DNA of 64,000 nucleotides from Membranipora membranacea (lineage: Eukaryota > Bryozoa > Gymnolaemata > Cheilostomatida > Membraniporidae), in assembly GCA_914767715.1 (NCBI GenBank), contig OU612074.1:325501-389500 (forward strand). Direction: 5' to 3'. The position numbers and the translations under genes were made by a program. The notes below the pieces were generated by a model. It searched no databases. It was not told where the DNA came from and saw nothing but the letters and a program-made list of their open reading frames with translations. Below are positions 39,626 through 51,700 of the stretch, in pieces; position 1 is the first letter of the stretch, and each line of letters opens with the position of its first letter.

Positions 39626-41480
39626 CTCTACTCTACTAGGTCACTACTCTCTACTTCTACTAGGTCACTACTCTCTACTTCTACTAGGTCACTACTCTCT
39701 ACTCTACTAGGTCACTACTGTCCACTTCTACTAGGTCACTACTCTCTACTTCTACTAGGTCACTACTCTCTAATCTACTAGGTCACTACTCTCTACTACT
39801 ACTAGGTCACTACTCTCTAATCTACTAGGTCACTACTCTCTACTTCTACTACTACTAGGTCACTACTCTCTACTTCTACTAGGTCACTACTGTCTACTTC
39901 TACTAGGTCACTACTCTCTACTCTACTAGGTCACTACTCTCTAATCTACTAGGTCACTACTCTCTACTTCTACTACTACTAGGTCACTACTCTCTACTTC
40001 TACTAGGTCACTACTGTCTACTTCTACTAGGTCACTACTCTCTACTCTACTAGGTCACTACTCTCTAATCTACTAGGTCACTACTCTCTACTTCTACTAG
40101 GTCACTACTCTCTACTCTACTAGGTCACTACTCTCTACTTCTACTAAGTCACTACTCTCTAATCTACTAGGTCACTACTCTCTACTCTACTAGGTCACTA
40201 CTCTCTACTTCTACTAGGTCACTACTCTCTACTCTACTAGGTCACTACTCTCTACTTCTACTAGGTCACTACTCTCTACTCTACTAGGTCACTACTGTCT
40301 ACTTCTACTAGGTCACTACTCTCTACTCTACTAGGTCACTACTCTCTACTTCTACTAGGTCACTACTCTCTACTCTACTAGGTCACTACTGTCTACTTCT
40401 ACTAGGTCACTACTCTCTAATCTACTAGGTCACTACTCTCTACTTCTACTAGGTCACTACTCTCTACTTCTACTAGGTCACTACTCTCTACTCTACTAGG
40501 TCACTACTCTCTACTTCTACTAGGTCACTACTCTCTACTCTACTAGGTCACTACTGTCTACTTCTACTAGGTCACTACTCTCTACTCTACTAGGTCACTA
40601 CTCTCTACTTCTACTAGGTCACTACTCTCTACTCTACTAGGTCACTACTGTCTACTTCTACTAGGTCACTACTCTCTAATCTACTAGGTCACTACTCTCT
40701 ACTTCTACTAGGTCACTACTCTCTACTTCTACTAGGTCATTACTCTCTACTCTACTAGGTCACTACTCTCTACTTCTACTAGGTCACTACTCTCTACTCT
40801 ACTAGGTCACTACTGTCTACTTCTACTAGGTCACTACTCTCTAATCTACTAGGTCACTACTCTCTACTTCTACTAGGTCACTACTCTCTACTCTACTAGG
40901 TCACTACTGTCTACTTCTACTAGGTCACTACTCTCTACTCTACTAGGTCACTACTCTCTACTTCTACTAGGTCACTACTCTCTACTCTACTAGGTCACTA
41001 CTCTCTACTTCTACTAGGTCACTACTCTCTACTCTACTAGGTCACTACTCTCTACTTCTACTAGGTCACTACTCTCTACTCTACTAGGTCACTACTGTCT
41101 ACTTCTACTAGGTCACTACTCTCTACTCTACTAGGTCACTACTCTCTACTTCTACTAGGTCACTACTCTCTACTCTACTAGGTCACTACTGTCTACTTCT
41201 ACTAGGTCACTACTCTCTACTCTACTAGGTCACTACTCTCTACTTCTACTAGGTCACTACTCTCTACTTCTACTAGGTCACTACTCTCTAATCTACTAGG
41301 TCACTACTCTCTACTTCTACTAGGTCACTACTCTCTACTTCTACTAGGTCACTACTCTCTACTCTACTAGGTCACTACTCTCTACTTCTACTAGGTCACT
41401 ACTCTCTACTCTACTAGGTCACTACTGTCTACTTCTACTAGGTCACTACTCTCTAATCTACTAGGTCACTACTCTCTACT
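39626..41480. repeat. 1.86-kb minisatellite of 23/24-bp units
   Basis: Tandem array of AGGTCACTACTCTCTACTCT-type units in two main forms, one ending CTCTACTCTACT (23 bp) and one ending CTCTACTTCTACT (24 bp). Variants have CTGTCTAC or CTCTAATC. Length divided by unit size gives roughly 78 copies. The forms often alternate, and blocks of several units recur, so a higher-order repeat is present. The array ends in CTCTACT followed by its complement AGTAGAG, making a small terminal hairpin. It lies between the divergent MEAK7 and SENP genes. Confidence 0.97.
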
Positions 41481-42737
41481 GAGTAGAGTAGAGTAGGTTG
41501 CACCACCAACACTACTCTCACTCTGCTGATCATCATTCTCTGGTGGTGCAAGCAAGGCTTCCAAGGTGTTAGAAGCTGAGAGAAACTGATTAATAGTGGA
41601 GAGTGATGTCTGTGATTACTGACTTGAAGCAGTTTGCATTTAGGCTTAAAATAAGTTGCAGAGCCCCTTTATTCCCTGGTTAAAATATTTAATAGTCATG
41701 CAAGAAAAACTACAGAATAGCTTCATGTTGAGATACTCCCCAAGATCTGACTAAGAGTATAAAGTATTAATTGAAAAAAAGTAGGAGCAGAGGCTATCTA
41801 AAAGAAAAATGAATAATTGACTTGTTAAAATTTGACATATTTAGAACCGGAAACAGCTCAAAAACTATCAATGGCTGACAGCTACAGATTTCAGGACTCA
41901 GAGAAATTTGAATGAGAATATGTGAAATCTTGCTCCTAAACATCCTCAAAAATGAGTCACAACTATCTATCTGGTAAGAATATAATTTATTCATTGTAAT
42001 GGAGTAGTTTTGAGCACCCTTCAAGGGTCTATACTGCTACAAATTACAGGACATGGAAAATAACCCCTCATCACCTTCTCCAGTTTACATCCGACCCTGG
42101 GGAAATTTGAAAGCACTTTCTACCAATGAATTTGTATACAGACCTGCCATGAGGCTACACCTTGGGCATCAGATCACCACAGTGAACCACACCACACTGA
42201 TGTTTCATGTACAATGCATTATGATAAGGCTGACATTAATAAACTATTGACAATAAATACTAATTTCTCACCACTTTTACCTTACTATATACTTATAATG
42301 TAGCCTACCCCTCTCACATGAAGTTTCATCTAAGGGTCATCATAGCACATCTGAACTCAGACCCCAATGTACTTCATTATGCCTTTGATTCATTGAATAC
42401 CAATGATGTTGGTCTTGTATCTGTTGACTGCTTGATTCATCATAATAATGCATACCATGGCCCTTTGATTTCGATTGCCCAAAATAGTGCCTGACTTAAA
42501 TCGGGCAGGTCTGAGCGGCCCATCAAGAAAAGGAGAATCAAATGGATTTATTTTCCCTGAAAATCTTTGTCATAAATTCCTGACTCGATTAATCCTACCA
42601 AATATGACTGCCTGGTGTTGTGAATGGTACGAGTTATCTCAACCAAGTTCCATCTTTAAAACTAATTGCAAACTCTAAGGCTATAAATTACGGTCGAACA
42701 ATCAAGGCAATTTTCTTGAGAATTGCTTAAATAAAAT
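41481..42737. other. Upstream region of the SENP6/7-like gene
   Basis: Presumably holds the promoter and any 5' non-coding exon. A hairpin of GGTTGCACCACCA / TGGTGGTGCAAGC lies at 41496-41571. A possible mini-exon at 41953-41970 (MSHNYL, followed by GTAAGA) would not fit the phase of the next exon. No convincing upstream coding exon was found. Confidence 0.45.
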
Positions 42738-45700
42738 ATGCTCTGTTTTGCAGCGTTTGCTCGGGTGTCTGATGGTGACAGTCAGAATACAGCGCCCCCT
42801 GGTGGGAATACTCAAGCTTACCATAATCTCACCTCGATAGGAATGCAGCAGATGAACTCCAGTATGTTTCCTACAGGAGCGATTAACTCTACTCCAGCAC
42901 ACAGCCATCAGCAGTCACAGTAAGCTTTCTCTCTCTCAATAACTAGGCTATATATAAAAATGCTCATGATATTGCTTTAAGTGTCCGATACAGATAATTT
43001 GGTAGGCCTATCCGTAGTTTTGTCAATTATGATGGAGTCTGTGCGAAGGAATTTTATCTATTTTTTTTATTCCCTTGATGGATGTTATGTTGTCATATAC
43101 TGAATATGATTACCCATGTATTATATGGTTGAGTATGTGATCAATTTGAAGCCAGTTTAGCCTATCTTGCCAAGCTTTGTTCAGTGGGGGGGACATGGAG
43201 CATGCTAGAGTTGATAAGCTTTGCTCACAAAAAATCCCATCCCCCACCGTACAAAGCTTGTCAAGACAGGCTAGAGCCAGTGATTGTATCATGTGTAAAT
43301 ATAGTATAACCTTTTGTCCACACCACAGCCCTCATATAGGCCTACACAGTCATACTATAACCAATGTTATTATTTTACAGAAGCCAGCAGATGACATCTA
43401 TGGGTCAGGTTACACAGGCACAGTGGGTATGTAATATCTATTGTTGTTTTGAATCAAAGAAGCATACTTGCAAAAAGGCGTCGCAATAGTGGAAATTGTT
43501 CAATTTTTGATCGTGATTTTAAACTAGTATACCAGGATAGATTTTCTTTGTGATTGACATCCTTTGACTCCTTGTAGCGTAAGCCTATTAAAGTTTCTAT
43601 CATTTATATCTGTAGGGTCTAGGAGTAACCTCTGCCAGTCAGCAGGCTATGGCTCGACCGCTGACAGCAGCAGCTCTGCAGTCCTCTCCATTAAACCCTC
43701 AGATGATCCCGACTACTAATGTACCTATGACTGGTACTCCTATACTAGAGTGGAACGGCAGAGAATGGATAACTCCACAACCGACCAGCATAGCCGCTGT
43801 AGCTGGCCAACAAGGTGATTAATACTTCTCATCATGAAGGAACTTCATGTTTGCAAGAAATTTGGAAATCTTTCCTAACGTTTCTGTAGCAGTCTTCCAA
43901 GATTGATACCTGATATAAGTTTTGAGACTAGTTGGCTGTAGCAAGCATCACCAAACTGTTAGACCAATCAAGGAGAAGGACGACGGCAAACATGGAAAGT
44001 CATGTACTTTTGCAGGGCCGGATACTTCCCCCAACACATGATTATATATCCTAGTGTAAGAGTCAATAAAGCCATCTACAGGGTCTGCTGCGTTCTGACG
44101 TCCTACTAACACAGCTATTTGTGTCAGTCGTAATGACCTTGAGTGAAGTAAACGACTGGGGTTATTTAAGATACTATGTATTCTGTAGCATGTATGGCAG
44201 GGCGATTTTGTGGGATTAACTTCCGTGTTATTTACTGCCTGAATGATATTGTTGAATTTTACTAACCACAGCTGTATTTTGTCCTGTCTGATATTTTGAA
44301 ACTGTTATTACCATTAATGACGGCGTAAGTGTATACAGTGTAAACGTGATTGTTTGTAGGTATACCATACAGTGCCCTGACACAGATTCCTGGATGGAAC
44401 CCACAACAACAGCAGCAGCAGCAAGAGAGTCATCAACAACAAAATAATCAGCAGGTACGGGAGCCTACTCAACTAAGAGCTGCTCACACATAATAGGGCT
44501 GGTATGCTGTTAGTGGCAAGCCTGTTGTTAATAATGGAATGCCTCTAATGACAGAGCATAATTTGAATGTGTACTAAGAATAAAGCAATGCTAGTTTAGT
44601 GACCGCTATATACAAGAATTATTGCCTGTCTCGATGTTAGAGTCTGAACATTTTTTACCTACAAAGATTGAAAGAAGAAAAATGAATTTCTAAACATTTA
44701 TATGGGTAGCAGTGAGTTAGTGATCATTTATGGACAGTTCTCCTACTCCTCATGAGTGAGCCTATTTAACGTGTATCACATCTTATCATAATTAGAGGTT
44801 GTGTTGTTAAATTTCTACTGATTTCAGACACAGAGCCGACAACAGCAGCTACAGCAGCAGCACAATCACAGCCAGCAGCAGCAGCAGGTGCCCTCCGGAG
44901 GAGTTAACAGCTTTCCTACGGGACCGGCTGATCTGTCACTCAATCCTATCTTATCTAATGTCAACACTAAACAGCCGAGAAAAAAGGCGCCAAAAGTTAA
45001 ACGTCCAACTCCCTCCCAGGTGAGGCAGTGCTATGTGTGAATCTCTGGTTAGCATTGTGGATAAATCTTTGTCTGCTCTCGGTTGATGATTATTTTACTA
45101 TGTAGTTTAGGTGATACTTCTCTTTCAGTTTTGTTCAATACAACATGTCTCTGGATATGGATATACAGCAACCTTTGAGAGACATCTAGACTACTTTCCC
45201 CAACATCATCATCAGACACGTTCATTTACTTGGCAAACTCTTTACTTTACCATTCTCCATAATGTGATGGCTTGTACTAGTTTGAAAATGTGCATGACAA
45301 CCAGCCTGTAACCTTCGACCTTTACCAGGCAGCAAAGAGCCAGCAGATGAGGATGGCCCAGCCTCAGCAGTTGGCTGCCGTACAGAACTCTGCTGTGTCT
45401 ATGAGTCAGCAGCAGAGTAACATACCGAGGACTGATAGCTCTGAGGATCTGTTAGCTGCAGCTCAGCTAGCCAGGTAACTAAAGTCCCCTAACCTACAGT
45501 AGGTAACTACGGGGCCCATAACCCCCTAGAGTAGTAAGTAGCCAGGTAAATATAGGGCCCTTACTTGAGTAGTCATTACTAACTAGTGTGCAGTTCACAG
45601 CTTGATTGTGACTGTAACTGATTGTTTGCCTTGTCTAGTGAAATAAGCTGGCTGTTTATATATTAAATAATGAGCTTGAGTAAATGTGAGCGGGAGAAAA

Positions 45701-48700
45701 TTCAAAATTTCAGTCACACAAGCTAGTCACAATTTCAACTCTGAGAAAGTATGTCTTTCCACCTTCGTACACTCTATCCCTCTCGGGAACTTGTGATTAC
45801 TCACGCTGCTTTTATCAGACTGAAAATGGTCAAAGTAAATATGATTCCTCTGTTAAAACTGGTATGCTGAAGAAGTGATGTAGGGATATTTGAATAAAAG
45901 CTGGGCAGTGACAAATGACATGAACTGAAAGCTTTGTAACTTTAATAGTTGATTATACAAATTTGTCTCACCGCACAAGATTTTAACATGCTGTAATGGT
46001 GGGCTGGTCAGGTGATTTTCACTGCCCCTCTTATCGTGTATCATGTACTCTGTAGAGTGTCAGGCAGTGCCACTAAAGAGGAAGTAGCCCGAGAGTCTCT
46101 ACTCTCACTCTCAGCCCATCAACAGCATGCTCAAATGTTACAACATCATCAGCAACCACATCAACAGCAGAGATCACAGGCTATGCAGCTGCAAACTAAC
46201 CCGCCCCCTACCAGTAATGTAGTGAACACAGAACCTAGACCGATCCTCACTGAGCTCTTACCAGCTAAACCTACAAAGCCTGTGGAACCTGAGAAGCCGC
46301 CCTCTCCTCCCCGACCTGTCAGGGTATGTATTCAAGATCTAAGGCTGTTATAGAGGAGGAGCTTCGTCTAATATCATTCTTATGTTCAAATTATTGGAGA
46401 CTGCTATGTGAGACAAAGATTGTATATTTATCACTACTATATATATTTAAATTGTGAGAAAGTGTTTCTTGTACTGAATGATGAAAAGATAATTTAGGGA
46501 ACCTAGACTAACTAAAAAAACATAACCTTTGTTATAAATGTACACCTAATAGTAAACTGCCTTCACTCAATGAGGTATATGCACTAAGTCTTTACTATGG
46601 GAAGCTTTGTTACCCGTCCTGAGAATATCATGTTATCTGTAACTGCAATCGCTGATTTTTAAAAAACCAAGCCGCTGATTTCGTTGCGGCAGCGTGCAGG
46701 CTGGTTAATCGCTGAGAGTATGTTTCTATTGTATATTTTAGCAGCCGTGGCTGAGCCTAACGTTGGAAGACAGTAGTTTTGTGTATTTCTCTGTATTTCC
46801 AATATAATCGTGAAACTGTAATATTATAATGATACATTGTAATAATTGGATGGGTTTACAAATAGACCAACCAGGTAACCGTAAACAACAAATTCAAGTT
46901 GTCAACATCAAAAAAATGCAGTATTGCAAATTCAAATATTCTCTTAAACAAACAAAAGTACAATTAACAATAGTAAGTAAAAAAGTGCTCACCTCAGTGC
47001 TCCATTAAAGGCGTTTAAATAATCAGGATCATACAGTTATCGTAGTAGTTAGGTAATATTAAAAACATGAGTATTTTACAGAACATTGTTGCCTCTCAAC
47101 AACCAAACCCGCAATGATTAGCAGTGCCGCACATACAAAAATAATACCTAATACAAATAAAGCTACCCACCGTCAAAACAATGCAACTGATAGCAAATTG
47201 CAGTAAGCTAGCTAGCATTCCAAGGCAATGAGCAAAGCATGCATGCACTGTAACACTGCGCAGCTACATTATCTCTAACTACCAGTTGTTATTATTTTGT
47301 AGCCGTTTGACAGTAGATTTGCCGTATGCTCTAACTCTGGTACTGTTTCTATTTTTCAGCCGTTTGACGGTAGATTTGCCGTATGCTCTAACTCTGGTAC
47401 TGTTTCTATTTTGTCAGCCGTTTGACGGTAGATTTGCTGTATGCTCTAACTGCGGTACGATGAGTAAAGATTATAATAACTGTGATTATTGTAAGAGGCG
47501 ATTACCAGATGATTGTAAGATGTACGATCCTGTGGCAGCGAGAGCTGAGGCAGAGAGAAAGAAGAAAGAGGCAGCACTGAAGGCTGAGACTGAGAGGATG
47601 CTGCTTATTAAACTGGTTAGTACAGTAGAGCTGAGTCTATATATAGTAATACATAGAGAGCTCAGTCTATCTCTCTGTATATGTAGTACAGTGACTCTAT
47701 ACTGATATAATACTGTAACAGTGTTATGGTGATTCTTTCCATAGACTTAATATTAAGTCTATGGTTATTTTTTCTCTATATTAAATTTCCAAACTTGGCC
47801 TAACCCTAACTGGATCATGGTGCGAATGTGGCTGATAGTATAATGCAGATACCAGAAATCCAGGCACGATAATTGTAGTAAAAAGGCATGGGATTGTCCA
47901 ATTAATTGAAGAAAAAAAATCGTTAGTTTTGATCTTCAGATGATAAGATGTTTATTTCTTGTCTCATGTTCACCAGATATCCAACGTAAGATTCTGAGTC
48001 TGAGGTTGTTGCTGCAGTAAAAACTGAATATTAATATCAATATGTATATTAATATTGAGATATTACTTGTTGTTTGATAAACAGAAGCAGGAGCAGCAGA
48101 AGAAGCAGACAGAGTCTAGACTGAGAGCTGGAGCTGCTGATAAATCAGCCCGAGTAAGTCTGGAGAGATTACCTGCTTCAGCTCCGCGCTCAGCTATGTC
48201 CGCTGGGAAATCACGGGGCAGACCTCCTGCTTCCAGCACTAAAGGTGAGTGGTCTATTGTTTCGCTATAAAATAGTCCTTGCTGGAGTCAGCAGTGATCT
48301 GATGGTTAAGGGTACAGACTTGTGATATGTAAGGTCCCCGCACTGGCAGTCATTCTTGATTTGGAACTGGCACACCATTCATCCTAGCCAGGTCTTTGCA
48401 GAATGGGACTAAAATACCGGAGGTCCACTGTGTGTTTGCCCACTCCACATGCAGTCAAAAGATCCGCATCTGCCTCTTCGATAAAAAGAGTGGTCAGACT
48501 TTCGGCAGGCAAGGGTATAGGGTGCGGGTTGAGTACCATGGGTCCCAGTACCTGTACTCTAGAGGGGACAACCCTATCCGCAATGAAGACTTAGACTTAA
48601 TCCTTGCTGAATTCCAGACAACAATCTAGGTTTTATCTTCTGTGATTTTTAGAGTAAATACTGGGTGCTAGGGGTTTATGGTAAATTGCTCTCCTATATC

Positions 48701-51700
48701 CCATTTTATCCTGCAGTGCATATCACACTACTCATGGCTTTTCATTATAAAGTATGTCTGATCTGAATTCTTGCAGACTCCAAATCACCGTCCAAATCAG
48801 GAAAGACACCCACTAAGCCCCACCTCACAACTAAATCATTCTACGGACGTAAAGTGGTACTGAAGGATTACGCAGACAACGACCCGGCGTGGACTCCGGG
48901 AGGATCTCGGACCGCGGCTAGGAGAGGGGGAGGTAAACCCCAGCAGAATTATACTAATAAGAAGGGAAGGAAGGTGAAGGAGACTGAAGTATTTATTATC
49001 TCATCCAGTGATGATAGCGACGAGGAGGAAGAAGAGGTCAGTCCGTCTGTGTGTCTGTTTCGATGGTAGCATTCCATAGTGCAAAGCCTGTGTGGACATC
49101 AATATGTCAATTATGCTATCTATGCATTATTGTTTGTGTTTATTCGCAGTTGTCGTGTATACTCAAAGTTTCTTATTTAATTACATTTGTGTTGATCTGA
49201 CTATGAATTTTCCCTTCATTCTGATCAATCTAGCAGAAGGAGGCAATGATGTCTGTGTTGTTGAATGTTAAGGTGCATTGGTAAGCCTCCTAGGGAGTAG
49301 GAGGTGGCTCAGTTGGTCAGAGCGCCGTCTTCAACACGCAAGTGATAACGATCGTGGGTTCGAATCCCACTGCAGTCTATCTTCTATCTATCTACTTGGT
49401 TGGCCCCCGGGTGTGCGCCGACCTGCCTGCAAACTGAGAGCAAAACTGGCACAGGCATTGCGGTCTTGCCATTAAGGCAAAATAATATTTCGCCGCCCAT
49501 GCTTCGGGATGTGGCTTGTGATATGACCTCCGATTTTAATCAACCTTTTTATCAACCTATACTAGTATCTGTCTGATCCCTCCATCTTGTTGTAATCTGT
49601 ACGATATTTCGATTACAGTTTATCCCAGCAGCACCAGTACGTCCAGCGGGTCGGGTACGTCAGGCCGCCGCCCCGGCTAGAGGAAGGAAGAAAGCCTCAC
49701 CTCCAGGTGGTGCCCCAGGGGCTAATTGCCTCGGCTCTATGTCACGTCCCGACCTAGGCAGGGTACCTGAGCTGTTTATGAAGTGTACTAAGATCACAAT
49801 GGGATCTCTGGAGGGAGAACCTAAAGAGCCGTTACAGATATCTCTGAGTGGAGTAGATATCAACATGGAGAGTGAGTCAGCTGGGCTCTGTTAGCTTGCT
49901 GAGACACTATTTTTATAGATAGAGTATGAGTTAGTTCATGTAGCCTTAGCATCTAATTTATTTGAGTTTATTGTGACCCTAATTGAGGGGTAGGAGTTAG
50001 AGTGTTAGGTTCTTGGGTTCAATTGACTCTTATCTAGCAGAGATAGTACACACATCACAGTATCTCAGAGTCTCATAGTCAGTGTTAGTCAGTGAACTCA
50101 CACGTAGACCTTAGGCCAGCTAGTCGCCAGCAAGATAAATATCAACATGACCAACGTTTGAGTGTTCCGCAGTGAATAAGTTTGGTGGCTGATGATAATT
50201 GTAATCTAAAGTGAAGCTGATTCTGCTTCCGTCCATGGCATCACACACATTTTACATATTTATGTACTTGGTTTTTCTTCAAAGAAATTATTTTTCTCAA
50301 CTTCATTATAATTTGCAGATCATTATCTAAGTTTGCCAGTTTCAGCCCTCGCTCGTATCTTTACCGACAGTGTATTATAGTATTCACTCCTAATATTACC
50401 ACCGCCTGCTAAGATTGGTTTATATCCTGTATGTTATAGCGGAGAATGAAGCAGTAAAAGTGAGATTAGATAATCGAGATGTGCGTGAGTGTCTTGGCTG
50501 TACTCATCACAAGCTACCAGTATTATTCTTCAGAGCCAATGAATCGTTCGGTAAAAAAGTCAGAACGGCTCTAAAGATGGCCGACCCTGAGCAAGATCCG
50601 TACTACGACCCTGACTCTAAAAGTGAGTATAACATTACACTACATTATATATTTATTTGTTTATAGAGCTTTTCTGGAAAGTTTACAGATAACAGAGTAA
50701 TTAAAAAGTAACTTGTGATATTAGTGAACCAGTCAGACAATGTTACATACAGAGTGAGATGAAATGTACCGTGTTGAAGCCAATCAAAAGAATCACATAG
50801 AAAGTCTGCATGGAACTGCAAGATTCTCAGTTATATGGATGTAATACATTGATATAGAGATACAAAAGAGTTTTGAGATTTTGCTACATATGTCAAGGGG
50901 TACATATTTGTTTGATCATTGAACTTTCTGTTAGGAGAAATCAACGGTTTGATCATTACATGTAACACCCTGTGATCCATTAAGATATAGATTTATTGTC
51001 TTGTTTGATGTTTGCTTACAGATGCCAAGCACAAGTATATAGTCGGTTATCTGGATGATAAAGCTCAGATTAGCAACTTTGGGTGGAGACTACAGGAAGT
51101 GTTCAGGGCCATCAGGTAAGCTCCGCCCACTCTACTCTCGAGTTAATTACTCCAATCAATCATCTGAGAACTGCAGCATAAGTCGACTAGAGCGTATACA
51201 AGTAGAATTAAAAGTTATATCTAGATAATTTGGAGTCATCCCCTCTTTGATCAAACAGTTCAATGAGTGGACGACTCCAAATCATTTCAAAAATTTCTAT
51301 TTGTAAGATATTTAGTATTGTGTTTACACTCACTGCTCACTGAAAGGTGTGTCGAAGTCAGTAGGACAGCACAGTAAAGCCTGAAGAGGAGATTTACTTA
51401 TTAATGTGTATTTTTCTCTTCACTCTCCAGTTTACAGTACCAGACTGGGGGTGTGTTACTGAGGTTCATCGAGCTGAAAGTAGCAGAGAGTATCCTCTCT
51501 TCCATCACAGGAAACAGCTCTACTCCTCTAAACGCTCTCGACGAGGTCAGATTTATATTCTACTATTCGAAAACATTGGCCTTAGGCCTAATCTGCCAAT
51601 CGCACTATAATATAGAGTTGTATTTTGGTTATGGAATTTAACAGAGACAATTAAAGCTGAACACATTACATGTGGCTTCCACTTAGTCTTTGATTTTCCC

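Noticed and set aside
39596-39781. Open frame with repeated RSLLSTST and GHYSLLLL
   Set aside because: It is the minisatellite translated; the frame changes with 23-bp units and no other gene evidence exists.
39626-41480. Regular repeat array considered as CRISPR
   Set aside because: Units are contiguous with no unique spacers and the genome is animal; it is a minisatellite.
41953-41970. Mini-exon MSHNYL before GTAAGA as SENP first exon
   Set aside because: Ends in phase 0 while the next exon at 42754 needs phase 1.
45111-45311. 66-codon plus-strand frame within the SENP gene
   Set aside because: Runs through an intron; frame and phase do not join neighbouring exons.
48396-48629. 77-codon frame inside a SENP intron
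   Set aside because: Starts in a tRNA-like repeat segment, no matching phase with neighbouring exons; two overlapping frames are open. Probably repeat-derived.
49300-49376. tRNA gene
   Set aside because: A and B boxes are present but the acceptor stem and anticodon arm do not pair, and a SINE body follows.
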